Shown here: positions 1-7,835 of the stretch, in pieces
Layout: each line of letters begins with the position of its first letter
Numbering within the stretch: position 1 is the stretch's first letter
Assembly: GCA_946414595.1 (NCBI GenBank)
Contig: CAMKPE010000004.1
Location: forward strand, 29,808-93,807
DNA length: 64,000 bases
Direction of reading: 5' to 3'
DNA from: an uncultured Clostridium sp.
GTDB taxonomy: Bacteria > Bacillota_I > Bacilli_A > RF39 > UBA660
Position numbers and translations under genes: made by a program
The notes under the pieces: model-generated
Databases searched by the model: none
The model's input: only the letters and a program-made list of their open reading frames with translations
What the model was told of the DNA's origin: nothing

Positions 1-3000
1 CAGCTTCTGGTGGAACAGGATATATAAAATATACATATAGATTTACTACATCACAAAAAAGAATGACTTTCCGTGGAAGTGATGTAAGAACAAATCAGTA
101 TTATAAAACAATTAGTGATTCTAAGCTTACAGAAAATAATGTTAATAGTGGATATTTAGAGACACTAGTAAAAACATATGCTGGAAGCGTAAAAAAAATA
201 AAAGATAATTTTGGAATAGATATAGATTATAAGGATATAGATAAATACTATGTATCTGTTGAACCAGTTCAAAGAGTTTTAGATGGTGTTAAACAAGAAT
301 ATGGATCATATTATATAGATAATTTCGAAAAAATAATAAAACAGGAAATGTATTTTACATCAAGTGATTGGAGAGCAATTTCTAGATCTTGTAATAGTGA
401 ATATACTCAAAAAATAAATGAATATTTCTATTATATTTCTAATAAAGTAGATTCTGAATTGTGCACTAAAAAAACTGAAGGAGCAAAATCCATAACAGAC
501 GGCCAATCTTATTTCTGGCATAGTGGCAATTGTTATAATTGGAGAGAAAGGCTATGTAGAGGATACCAACTAACATACTTCTTCCCAGGAGAAAAACTTA
601 TTAAAGAATTATATGGAAGATATGCAGACGGATATAGTCATTTAGAAACATCAAGAAAACTTGGATCAGGAGCAGTATATCTAAACCGAGCAGTTGACTA
701 TTGTAATGAAGAGAAAAATAGACATTGTCAGTTAGAAGAAGATAATAAAACATGTAAAAAAGATAGAAATGGAAATATAATATATGAATACTATGTTGGA
801 CCTGATAGAGACAAAGGAATAACAGGAACACAAAACGGAAGTTATTATAAATTAAATGGAGCATGTTATAGTGGAACAGGAACAACAGGAATTAAAAACT
901 ACTTCTTACCAACACTATTAGATTGCCCTGAGGTGTGTGCGCCATCAGGAAATAAAGATAGTGATGGATTCCTAGCGTGTGCAGAAAACTATTGTGATGC
1001 AGAAGTAGACTTCAATAGAAAAGGAAGCCCACAAAAAGCAAAAGAAGCCTGTATTTTAACATGTGGATATAAAGGAACAGAAACAAACTGTGAAACAAGT
1101 AGTCCATATAAAAATGTAAGTGAAGTAATGGGAAATGGAACAACAACATGTAATGTAAATAATGATGGAACAGGAACAAAAAAAGGAATAATAAAAACAT
1201 GTAGCGGAGATAGAATAAACTCATTTGATGGAGATGATACAAATGACACTCCATTTGATATAAGAAGCTATATAACAGTAGCGTGTTTAGAAACAAGTGA
1301 GTTCAAATATCAAGATACAAGAGAAATATCACTAAAAAGTGGAACAGGGCTTGATTACCATGTTGATTTAAATGGGAACAAAACATGTCAAGCGTATTTC
1401 AACGAAGATCAATGGAAGTTTGATTATGCGACAATATCAAGAAAAGATCCAGATAGAAGAAAAAGATTAAATTATATAAAAGAAGTATTTAATAATATGC
1501 TAAGCCCAAATTATGATAAAACAAAGAGCACATATTATGATCCGGACTTTGCAGAGCAAGGAGATGGAGAAATAGATTGGAATAGTTACTTGTATGATAC
1601 AAGTAAGGTATCAGTAAAATCGCAAGTAACAGAGACAATATTTGGTGAAAAAAAGAAAAGTGCCTTAGAGGCACTAGAAAAGACACAAGAAATTGGGAAA
1701 GCAACAAATTCAATAATTCAAAATCAAGTTGTAAAGAAAATAACAAACAATAGAATAACAAATGAACCAATAAATAGATATGAACAGATAAGTACAACAA
1801 AAGCGACATATCAATTTAATAAAAGATGTGTAAGTACAGATGGAAATGCGACAGTAAAAATAACGACATCGGATATTTGTTATCAAGCAAAAGATGAAAA
1901 CGGAATAGTAACACCAACAAAACCTCAAAATGTTTATTACACAAATTTAAAAGCATTAGGGAAAAATAAAATAGATACATATGCAAATATAGGAAAAGAA
2001 AAGAAAGATGAAAATTACTATTACGACGTAAGTGAAGCATGTACTTTCAACGTAACACAAGACCCAACCACCCCAAATATTGATATAATAGAAGATTTAT
2101 CATGCGATATAAAAATAGAACCAGTAGGTACTACACAGGCATGGGGAAATGGTATCTATTATGGAGGAGATGTTTTAGTAACAATAATACCATATGATGG
2201 TTTGGGAGCAAATGATGGAATATCAGGATATACATTAAAAGTAAGAGGAACAACATATGATGGAAAATCAAGACAAATAGGAATATCTGATAAGAAGTTA
2301 GCTCTAGAGACAATAGATATAGAAGGAACAGTAATAAGTTCAAAAGGGAAAACTGTAACTTGTCCTAAAACAATATATATGAACAATCCTGATTCAAATT
2401 GTGGAGTAAAATGTAATTTAAGAAAAATAAATGATAGATTGTATGAATTACAGTCAACAGGACCACAAACACCAAGAGCATACTATAGAGCATTATCAAT
2501 AGATATGACTCAAAGAAAAGTATATAAATCAATAGTTGATCAAAAGTATTATATTGGACTTGATCAAAGTATAACAGTGCCTATTGAAGGAAATCTAATA
2601 CTATTTGGAATAGTAGAAGGAACAATGTTAACAAATGGTCAAGTATGTAAAAATACATGTAATACACCACCTCCAACATTAAAAAGTTGTTATGCATTAT
2701 ATAAACCAGCAGAAACACTAGCAATAAGAGATTATTGTAACGAGAACTGGGAGGAAGATGTAAACGATTATGAAAATGCAGCACAATGTATAAGAATGTG
2801 TTCAAATAGATGCGATGAAGAAATAAAACGTGATTTAGATAAAGTAGTCGCATACTGTAGAACAAATTATACTTCATTAGGATTTGGAAATGAAAGAATA
2901 TGTATAAATACATGTTACAATGAAAATCCAAGTGATGATGAATTAACTGGCTTAAATGGAAAAACATTTATTTATAGACCAATAAATAATAGTAATCCAT

Positions 3001-3341
3001 TCCCTAATTCATATGATACAGAAGAACCATATGAAAAAGGAAAAAGAACTGTAGGAGCAAACTGGACGGGATTAACAGATTACATCAAGCATGATGATGA
3101 AGATGTTACAAGTGTAACAGGAGTATATGCAAATCAACATGTAGAATACATAATTGATTTATCAGCAAGTGATATTAAAAAAATACAAGAAGATACAGAA
3201 AAAAATCAAAGAGATAAATCAAATCCATATGTAGAATATGAATATAAAAAGTCTAATGATAATTCAAAATATGTTAAGAAATATGAAAGTAAATTTATAC
3301 ATGAAGACTTTGAAAATTTATTTAGAAAAGATTTAACTTAA
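1..3341 (+). CDS. Very large cysteine-rich protein, function unknown (5' end outside window)
   Basis: The reading frame is open from base 3 with no start-like context at the first ATG (base 63), so the gene begins upstream of the window. The visible part is about 1,110 residues. It holds about 36 cysteines, very rich for a low-GC Firmicute, and is high in Tyr, Asn, Lys and Thr. I see no transmembrane segment, LPXTG motif or known catalytic motif. A motif Tyr-Cys, 14-18 residues, Cys-Ile-x-x-Cys occurs three times (bases 990-1064, 2733-2801, 2853-2915). The composition suggests an exported, disulfide-bonded surface protein, but the N-terminus that would carry a signal is missing, so this is inference. 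It ends at a terminator just before rbfA. I do not recognise the family. Confidence 0.8.
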   Translation, partial: ASGGTGYIKYTYRFTTSQKRMTFRGSDVRTNQYYKTISDSKLTENNVNSGYLETLVKTYAGSVKKIKDNFGIDIDYKDIDKYYVSVEPVQRVLDGVKQEYGSYYIDNFEKIIKQEMYFTSSDWRAISRSCNSEYTQKINEYFYYISNKVDSELCTKKTEGAKSITDGQSYFWHSGNCYNWRERLCRGYQLTYFFPGEKLIKELYGRYADGYSHLETSRKLGSGAVYLNRAVDYCNEEKNRHCQLEEDNKTCKKDRNGNIIYEYYVGPDRDKGITGTQNGSYYKLNGACYSGTGTTGIKNYFLPTLLDCPEVCAPSGNKDSDGFLACAENYCDAEVDFNRKGSPQKAKEACILTCGYKGTETNCETSSPYKNVSEVMGNGTTTCNVNNDGTGTKKGIIKTCSGDRINSFDGDDTNDTPFDIRSYITVACLETSEFKYQDTREISLKSGTGLDYHVDLNGNKTCQAYFNEDQWKFDYATISRKDPDRRKRLNYIKEVFNNMLSPNYDKTKSTYYDPDFAEQGDGEIDWNSYLYDTSKVSVKSQVTETIFGEKKKSALEALEKTQEIGKATNSIIQNQVVKKITNNRITNEPINRYEQISTTKATYQFNKRCVSTDGNATVKITTSDICYQAKDENGIVTPTKPQNVYYTNLKALGKNKIDTYANIGKEKKDENYYYDVSEACTFNVTQDPTTPNIDIIEDLSCDIKIEPVGTTQAWGNGIYYGGDVLVTIIPYDGLGANDGISGYTLKVRGTTYDGKSRQIGISDKKLALETIDIEGTVISSKGKTVTCPKTIYMNNPDSNCGVKCNLRKINDRLYELQSTGPQTPRAYYRALSIDMTQRKVYKSIVDQKYYIGLDQSITVPIEGNLILFGIVEGTMLTNGQVCKNTCNTPPPTLKSCYALYKPAETLAIRDYCNENWEEDVNDYENAAQCIRMCSNRCDEEIKRDLDKVVAYCRTNYTSLGFGNERICINTCYNENPSDDELTGLNGKTFIYRPINNSNPFPNSYDTEEPYEKGKRTVGANWTGLTDYIKHDDEDVTSVTGVYANQHVEYIIDLSASDIKKIQEDTEKNQRDKSNPYVEYEYKKSNDNSKYVKKYESKFIHEDFENLFRKDLT

Positions 3342-3373
3342 AAGAATGTTTAAAAACATTCTTTTTCTTTTTT
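3342..3373 (+). terminator. Terminator of the cysteine-rich gene
   Basis: A 9-bp perfect stem (AAGAATGTT / AACATTCTT, loop TAAA) begins right after the stop codon and is followed by a T-rich tract. The same stem arms recur as the terminator at 18731. Confidence 0.8.
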
Positions 3374-3414
3374 AATAATTGTTATATAATATAAATGCCT
3401 AAGGAGGGATTGTA

Positions 3415-3750
3415 ATGAGTATTAAAATAGATAGATTAAACAGTACTTTTGCTAGAGAGATAAGTCAAATATTACAAAATGAAATTAAAGATCCTAATAT
3501 CAAATTTGTTACAGTTACAGGATGTGAAATTACAAATGATTTAAGTTTCTGCAAAGTTTTTGTTACTGTATTTGATAATGATAAGAAAAAAGAAATAATG
3601 AAAGCTTTAGATGGAGCCAAAAGTTTTATTAGAGGACAATTAAGTCAAAGAGTAGAAATAAGACATACTCCAGAGTTAAGATTTGTTTTTGATGAATCAA
3701 TTGAATATGGAAATAAAATAGAAAAGATAATAGAGAGTTTACACCAGTAG
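3415..3750 (+). CDS. rbfA: Ribosome-binding factor A
   Basis: The 111-residue product matches RbfA in length and pattern: an N-terminal helix (IDRLNSTFAREISQIL), the KDPNI-like turn, and the C-terminal strand HTPELRFVFDESIEYG that typifies the family. RbfA is a KH-fold protein that binds the 30S subunit and helps mature the 5' end of 16S rRNA, especially in the cold. An AAGGAGGG site sits 7 bases before the ATG, and a TATAAT box is at 3385-3390. In most Firmicutes rbfA follows infB; here a cysteine-rich gene precedes it and it has its own promoter. Its terminator hairpin overlaps the 3' end of the gene. Confidence 0.95.
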   Translation: MSIKIDRLNSTFAREISQILQNEIKDPNIKFVTVTGCEITNDLSFCKVFVTVFDNDKKKEIMKALDGAKSFIRGQLSQRVEIRHTPELRFVFDESIEYGNKIEKIIESLHQ

Positions 3751-3774
3751 GGCATTTGACTCTCTTTCTTTTTT
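3732..3774 (+). terminator. Probable rbfA terminator
   Basis: AGAGAGT (3732-3738) can pair with ACTCTCT (3759-3765) across a 20-base loop, followed by TTCTTTTTT. It overlaps both the end of rbfA and the -35 box of the following RNA gene. Confidence 0.5.
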
Positions 3775-3784
3775 GTGTTATAAT
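3756..3784 (+). promoter_or_regulatory. Strong SigA-type promoter of the putative 6S RNA
   Basis: TTGACT (3756-3761), a 17-base spacer and TATAAT (3779-3784) with an upstream TG (extended -10). This is one of the best promoters in the window and it precedes a region without an open reading frame, as expected for a stable RNA gene. Predicted start is near 3791. Confidence 0.75.
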
Positions 3785-3790
3785 TTAATT

Positions 3791-4061
3791 AGATTAGAGG
3801 TAGAGTATTAATTAAAAGTACTTTACACACTGTACTGACAATTTTCGAGAAACCACTATCTTTTTATAAGATTGTGTGTTATATTAAAAATGTCTAATAG
3901 ATAGAGCTTTTTTTAAAACCGACTAAGTTACGATACGGGAGTTCGGATCAGATACCGGTGTTGAATGCTCACATTTATGTGAGAATCCTAAAGGTTGAGT
4001 ATGAACACCCACCTGCAATAAGCGGGTTTTGTCGTCTCGTCTTTAGACATTTTTTTTTGCA
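3791..4061 (+). ncRNA. ssrS: Structured non-coding RNA, putative 6S RNA
   Basis: The region from the promoter at 3756 to a T-run at 4050-4059 has no open reading frame but strong folding. GGTGTT...ATGCTC (3956-3970) pairs with GAGTAT...AACACC (3996-4008) around a CTCACA/TGTGAG hairpin, then ACCTGC/GCGGGT forms a second hairpin (4011-4027), then GTCT/AGAC with a U-tract. In Bacillus and its relatives the 6S gene (bsrA/ssrS) lies next to the tcdA-like gene yrvM, and here tcdA follows directly; the segment ACACCCACCTGC resembles 6S 3' regions as I remember them. 6S RNA mimics an open promoter and sequesters sigma-A RNA polymerase. The length, about 270 nt, is above the usual 190 nt, so the identity is probable only. 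No tmRNA, RNase P or SRP RNA signature is present. Confidence 0.5.
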
Positions 4062-4078
4062 CTTTTTTAGGAGGTATT

Positions 4079-4759
4079 ATGTTTGATAGATTAGAGTTAT
4101 TAATTGGTAAAGAAAATCTCGAAAAAATAGGCAACACTAAAGTCTTAGTAGTAGGAGTTGGTGGTGTTGGTGGCGAATGTGTATTATCTCTTATTAGAAG
4201 TGGAATTAAAGATATTTGTATAATAGATTTTGATAAGGTTGATATATCAAACATTAATAGACAAGTAGTAGCGTTTCAATCAACTATTGGAAAAGATAAA
4301 GTAGATGTTTTAGAAAATATTATTTTAGATATTAATAAAGAAGTAAAAGTATCTAAATATAAAGTATTCTTAGATGAAAATAATATTAATGAAATACTTA
4401 CAAAAGAAAAACCAGATATTGTTTTAGATTGTTGTGATTCAAAAGATACTAAGAAAGCAATTATTAGAGAATGTATTGCTAATAATATAGAGTTTATTTC
4501 ATCTATGGGAACAGGTAATAAGCTTGATCCAACGAAGCTTGAAATAGTAGATATTAGAAAGACAAATAATGATCCAATGGCTAGAATATTTAGAAAATGG
4601 GTTAAAGATGAAAGAATAAATAAAAAGATTCCAGTATTATGTTCAAAAGAAGTTCCAATACATACTGGAAAAGTAGTAGCATCAAATTCTTTTGTACCTA
4701 ATAGTGCTGGATTATTAATAGCAAGTTATGTGATTAGAAAGATTATAGGAAAATACTAG
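4079..4759 (+). CDS. tcdA: tRNA threonylcarbamoyladenosine dehydratase (ThiF/MoeB/E1-like)
   Basis: The 226-residue protein has the E1-like nucleotide-binding motif GVGGVGG at about residues 26-32, then the D-x-D-x-V-D-x-S-N-x-N-R-Q segment (IDFDKVDISNINRQ) that binds ATP-Mg. Its length and its lack of the zinc CxxC pairs of ThiF/MoeB fit TcdA (CsdL), which uses ATP to cyclise t6A37 into ct6A in ANN-decoding tRNAs. An AGGAGG site precedes the ATG. It follows the putative 6S RNA, the same order as in Bacillus. A 10-bp terminator overlaps its stop codon. Confidence 0.88.
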   Translation: MFDRLELLIGKENLEKIGNTKVLVVGVGGVGGECVLSLIRSGIKDICIIDFDKVDISNINRQVVAFQSTIGKDKVDVLENIILDINKEVKVSKYKVFLDENNINEILTKEKPDIVLDCCDSKDTKKAIIRECIANNIEFISSMGTGNKLDPTKLEIVDIRKTNNDPMARIFRKWVKDERINKKIPVLCSKEVPIHTGKVVASNSFVPNSAGLLIASYVIRKIIGKY

Positions 4760-4776
4760 TATTTTCCTTTTTATTT
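4747..4776 (+). terminator. tcdA terminator
   Basis: AGGAAAATAC (4747-4756) and GTATTTTCCT (4759-4768) form a perfect 10-bp stem that includes the stop codon, followed by TTTTATTTT. Confidence 0.85.
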
Positions 4777-4808
4777 TGTTATAATATTTCGCAAGTTCGG
4801 TGAAATAT

Positions 4809-5669
4809 ATGGAAAAAACAAAGATTGATATTTTAAGACATTTTTATATAACTAGTTATGCTGAATTAAAAGAAAAAAGGAAGAACTTAAAATTTGATTT
4901 GTTAAGAGATTATACTGATCCTTTAGTTATTAAAAGAATTCAGGATGCAACTGTTAACTTACCAATGTTTGATGGGCCTTTAATTTTTTGTGAGGCTAAA
5001 AATTCATATATTATTACACTTGCTGACTTATTAAGCAACATAGGTGATGATGATATACAAGGGTTCTTTGTTAATGCTCATAATAATACAGTTCTTACTT
5101 ATGTTGATGATTTATTATTTGGTGAATCAAAAGCCAAGATAATTAGAACCGGGGATAAATTAATATATCAAGTATGTTTACCAAATAGAGAAAAGACTTC
5201 AAATTTATCTTATGCTGTTATTACTCATGAGTTATCTCATTATACGTTAACAAATGATGATAGACCTAAAGAAGCATTTGAATATAGTGAAGCATTACCA
5301 ATGTATTTCGAATATTTAACATATAATGAAGCATGTGATAATGGATATCATTTCTTTATAAACAATAGACTTGCATCATTAAATGATGATTATAAAGACT
5401 TAAAAGATGATTTAGAATTTGCAGGAAAGCCTAGTATATTAGGAATAGATCCAAACTATTATCAAGAATATCTTGCTAAAGGAAACTGTTATTTAGAAAG
5501 CTTAGAATATGCTTTAAATTTAATTGATAGAGCTAGTGAAGATAAAAAGGCAGTATATGAATCAATTAGAAAGATTCTTCTTGGAGAAAGTACATGTCTT
5601 GAAGAAGGTAAGGTATTAGATATTGATACATCAAGATATGATAAATTACAAAAAATATTAAAAATATAA
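4809..5669 (+). CDS. Putative gluzincin-type metallopeptidase (HExxH), family unknown
   Basis: The protein has 286 residues from the ATG at 4809. A GTG lies three codons upstream at 4800, but GGTGA at 4799-4803 looks like the ribosome site for 4809. The motif ITHELSHY places H140-E141-H144 as zinc ligands and catalytic base, and EALPMYFEYL about 20 residues later offers a third ligand (E161 or E168), the layout of gluzincins such as M3 peptidases. There is no signal peptide or membrane segment, so it is probably cytoplasmic. The N-terminal 130 residues show no motif I recognise. It stands alone with its own extended -10 (TGTTATAAT, 4777-4785). Peptidase activity is inferred from the motif only. 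Confidence 0.65.
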   Translation: MEKTKIDILRHFYITSYAELKEKRKNLKFDLLRDYTDPLVIKRIQDATVNLPMFDGPLIFCEAKNSYIITLADLLSNIGDDDIQGFFVNAHNNTVLTYVDDLLFGESKAKIIRTGDKLIYQVCLPNREKTSNLSYAVITHELSHYTLTNDDRPKEAFEYSEALPMYFEYLTYNEACDNGYHFFINNRLASLNDDYKDLKDDLEFAGKPSILGIDPNYYQEYLAKGNCYLESLEYALNLIDRASEDKKAVYESIRKILLGESTCLEEGKVLDIDTSRYDKLQKILKI

Positions 5670-5688
5670 AAGTGTTAACATTTTTATG

Positions 5689-5718
5689 TTGACATTAAAT
5701 ATAAAAGTATTATATAAT
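5689..5718 (+). promoter_or_regulatory. rpsP promoter
   Basis: TTGACA (5689-5694), an 18-base spacer and TATAAT (5713-5718), 29 bases before the rpsP start codon. The -35 box is a perfect consensus. Confidence 0.8.
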
Positions 5719-5747
5719 CTATATGAAATGGAAACGGAGGTATAGTT

Positions 5748-6017
5748 ATGGCAGTAAGAATTAGATTAACTAGAATGGGATCAAGAAACAAACCTGTATA
5801 TAGAATTGTTGCTAGTGATTCTAGAAGACCAAGAGATGGTCAATATATAGAACAAATTGGAACATATAATCCAGCTATAGATGAAGTTAAAGTTAATGAA
5901 GAAGTTGCAATGAAATGGTTAAGCCAAGGAGCTCTTCCTACTGATACAGCAAGAAGCTTATTAAGTAAAAAAGGTGTTATGGCAAAATTTGCAGAATCTA
6001 AAAAAGGAAATAAGTAA
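5748..6017 (+). CDS. rpsP: 30S ribosomal protein S16
   Basis: The 89-residue protein begins [20 protein letters not shown], the classic S16 N-terminus, followed by the A-D-S-R-x-P-R-D-G segment and the IGTYNP motif. S16 binds 16S rRNA in the 30S body and is needed for early assembly. GGAGGT precedes the ATG. The gene is followed two bases later by khpA, the usual Firmicute pair (rpsP-khpA-rimM-trmD), but rimM and trmD are absent here and a terminator closes the operon after khpA. Confidence 0.97.
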   Translation: MAVRIRLTRMGSRNKPVYRIVASDSRRPRDGQYIEQIGTYNPAIDEVKVNEEVAMKWLSQGALPTDTARSLLSKKGVMAKFAESKKGNK

Positions 6018-6019
6018 TT

Positions 6020-6268
6020 ATGAGTTTAGTAGAATTAACAAAAGAGATTGTAACTAATTTAGTAACAAATAAGGAAAGCGTTGAAGTAAAAGAGTTTGAA
6101 AGCGATGAAGAAAATACTATCCTTATTCAAGTAATGGTAGATGCATCTGATATCGGTAAGGTTATTGGTAAAGAAGGAAAATGTGCTAAAGCCTTAAGAA
6201 CTTTAGTTCAAGCAAGTAGTTATTTAAAAGATAATAAAAAAGTAAAAATTAATATAGATAGTTTTTAA
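6020..6268 (+). CDS. khpA: KH-domain RNA-binding protein KhpA
   Basis: This 82-residue single type II KH domain carries the GxxG loop as IGKVIGKEGKCAKALR (about residues 46-61), as in KhpA/YlqC. KhpA pairs with KhpB (Jag/EloR) and binds many RNAs; in streptococci the pair affects elongation of the cell wall. The ATG lies two bases after the rpsP stop with only a weak upstream AAGGAAA, so translation is probably coupled to rpsP. A clear terminator follows. Confidence 0.93.
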   Translation: MSLVELTKEIVTNLVTNKESVEVKEFESDEENTILIQVMVDASDIGKVIGKEGKCAKALRTLVQASSYLKDNKKVKINIDSF

Positions 6269-6290
6269 GACCAAATGGTCTTTTTTTATT
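6267..6290 (+). terminator. rpsP-khpA terminator
   Basis: AAGACC/GGTCTT stem with an AAAT loop (6267-6282), then seven Ts; the hairpin starts in the stop codon. Confidence 0.85.
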
Positions 6291-6312
6291 TGATAAAAGT
6301 ATAAAAGTATTC

Positions 6313-6335
6313 TATAATTAATACTAGGTGGTATT
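6313..6335 (+). promoter_or_regulatory. uppS -10 box and very short leader
   Basis: TATAAT (6313-6318) is followed eight bases later by GGTGGTATT and the ATG. The predicted transcript start falls at or just before GGTGG, giving a leader of roughly 9-11 nt. Confidence 0.55.
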
Positions 6336-7040
6336 ATGGATGAAATGGTTATACCAAAGCATGTTGGAATCATCATGGATGGTAATGGCCGTTGGGCTAA
6401 AAAAAGAGGTTTAAACAGAAGTTTTGGGCATAAAAAAGGTGCCGAAAACTTAGAAAAACTATTAATGCATATTTACGAAAGAGGAGTTAAATATGTTAGT
6501 GTTTATGCCTTTTCAACAGAGAATTTTAATAGAAGTAATGATGAAGTTAAATTCTTGATGGATTTGTTTGTTAAATATATTTCTAAGAAAACAAAAACAT
6601 TTGTTAAAAATGATTTAAAAGTAGTATTCTCTGGTAGTAAAAATAACCTAAGAGATGATGTGTTAAATAGTATGGCTAAGTTAGAGTCTGCTACAGAAGA
6701 CTGTAAGACAGGTGTGTTTAATATCTGCTTAAATTATGGTGGAAGACTTGAAATAGTTGATGCTGTTAAAGAAATATCAAAAAAAGTCAAAGAAGGAAAA
6801 TTAGAGATAGATGATATTAATGAAGAATTATTTAGTCATTATATGTATCAAGATTTACCTGATTTAGATTTTGTAATTAGAACTAGTGGAGAGTTAAGAA
6901 TTAGTAACTTTATGCTATGGCAATCTAGTTATGCTGAATATTATTTTCCAGATACATTATTCCCTGATTTTGATGGAAAAGAATTTGATAAAGCTCTTGA
7001 AGAGTTTAATAAAAGAAATAGAAGGTTTGGTGGAGTATGA
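6336..7040 (+). CDS. uppS: Undecaprenyl diphosphate synthase (cis-prenyltransferase)
   Basis: The 234-residue protein shows all UppS hallmarks: IIMDGNGRWAKKRG with the catalytic Asp15, GHKKGAE, the YAFSTENF segment, and C-terminal DFVIRTSGELRISNFMLWQS. It adds isopentenyl units to farnesyl diphosphate to make the C55 lipid carrier for peptidoglycan. The start at 6336 follows a GGTGG site; an ATG three codons later is an alternative. It overlaps cdsA by four bases (ATGA) in the common Firmicute order uppS-cdsA-rseP. Confidence 0.96.
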   Translation: MDEMVIPKHVGIIMDGNGRWAKKRGLNRSFGHKKGAENLEKLLMHIYERGVKYVSVYAFSTENFNRSNDEVKFLMDLFVKYISKKTKTFVKNDLKVVFSGSKNNLRDDVLNSMAKLESATEDCKTGVFNICLNYGGRLEIVDAVKEISKKVKEGKLEIDDINEELFSHYMYQDLPDLDFVIRTSGELRISNFMLWQSSYAEYYFPDTLFPDFDGKEFDKALEEFNKRNRRFGGV

Positions 7041-7825
7041 AAAAGCAAAGTTTTTTAGAAATTGTTGTATTAATAATACTATTTGTTAGTTCATTGTTAT
7101 TTGGAAGATTACCATTTGCAATGTGTATGGCATTATTTGCAGTATTATCATTAAGAGAGATCTTATTAATTAGGGGAAGTAATAAAGTACCAATAGAATT
7201 AGAATTACTTGCATATATTCTTGTAGTATTCTTTACAATGAATAACTTAAGTGCAGATGTAGCATTTTACTTCTTAGATTATAGATTAATGGCAGCATTA
7301 ATAATAATCGATATGTTACCTTTAGTTCTAATTAATAATAAGAATAAATATAATTCAAATGATGCATTATATTTAATAGGTTCAACAATGTTTATTGGTT
7401 TAACTTTTAACTTAATTGTATTATTTAGAAGTTATAATTTTAATTATGTAATATATATTTTCTTAATAGCTTTCTGTACAGATTTATTTGCATTTATTAC
7501 AGGAAAGTATATAGGACAGCATAACTTTTTCCCTTCTATATCACCAAAGAAGACTTTTGAAGGTGCTGTTGGTGGTTTGGTAATGGGAACTATAATTCCA
7601 GTATTATATTTTATTAGTACTGTTAAAACAGCTCTTCCTATTTATGCAATTGTATTAATTACTACAGGATTATCTGTTTTAGGACAATTTGGAGATTTAG
7701 TATTCTCATTTATTAAAAGAGAATATGGTAAGAAAGACTTTATAAAAGGTGGAGGAATTCTAGATATATTAGATAGTATTATATTTATATCTTTAGCATT
7801 TGTATTAGTTATTTCAGTTATATAG
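7037..7825 (+). CDS. cdsA: Phosphatidate cytidylyltransferase
   Basis: The 262-residue protein has about seven hydrophobic segments and the CdsA C-terminal block: ISPKKTFEGAVGG, then GDLVFSFIKREYGKKDF, then GGGILDILDS. CdsA makes CDP-diacylglycerol from phosphatidate and CTP at the membrane, the precursor of all its phospholipids. The usual ending PGHGGxLDRxDS is reduced to KGGGILDILDS, so the His and the Arg of the signature are absent. The rest and the operon context still argue for CdsA. It overlaps uppS by four bases and leads into rseP. Confidence 0.88.
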   Translation: MKKQSFLEIVVLIILFVSSLLFGRLPFAMCMALFAVLSLREILLIRGSNKVPIELELLAYILVVFFTMNNLSADVAFYFLDYRLMAALIIIDMLPLVLINNKNKYNSNDALYLIGSTMFIGLTFNLIVLFRSYNFNYVIYIFLIAFCTDLFAFITGKYIGQHNFFPSISPKKTFEGAVGGLVMGTIIPVLYFISTVKTALPIYAIVLITTGLSVLGQFGDLVFSFIKREYGKKDFIKGGGILDILDSIIFISLAFVLVISVI

Positions 7826-7835
7826 GAGGGTATAT

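Noticed and set aside
601..2967. Several long antisense frames opposite the cysteine-rich gene
   Set aside because: They are Leu/Phe/Tyr/His-rich mirror products of an A-rich coding strand, with no ribosome sites and no family resemblance.
3791..4061. Lysine riboswitch (AGAGGTAGAG near the 5' end looked similar)
   Set aside because: The later conserved blocks of the L-box are absent and the downstream gene is tcdA, not lysine metabolism.
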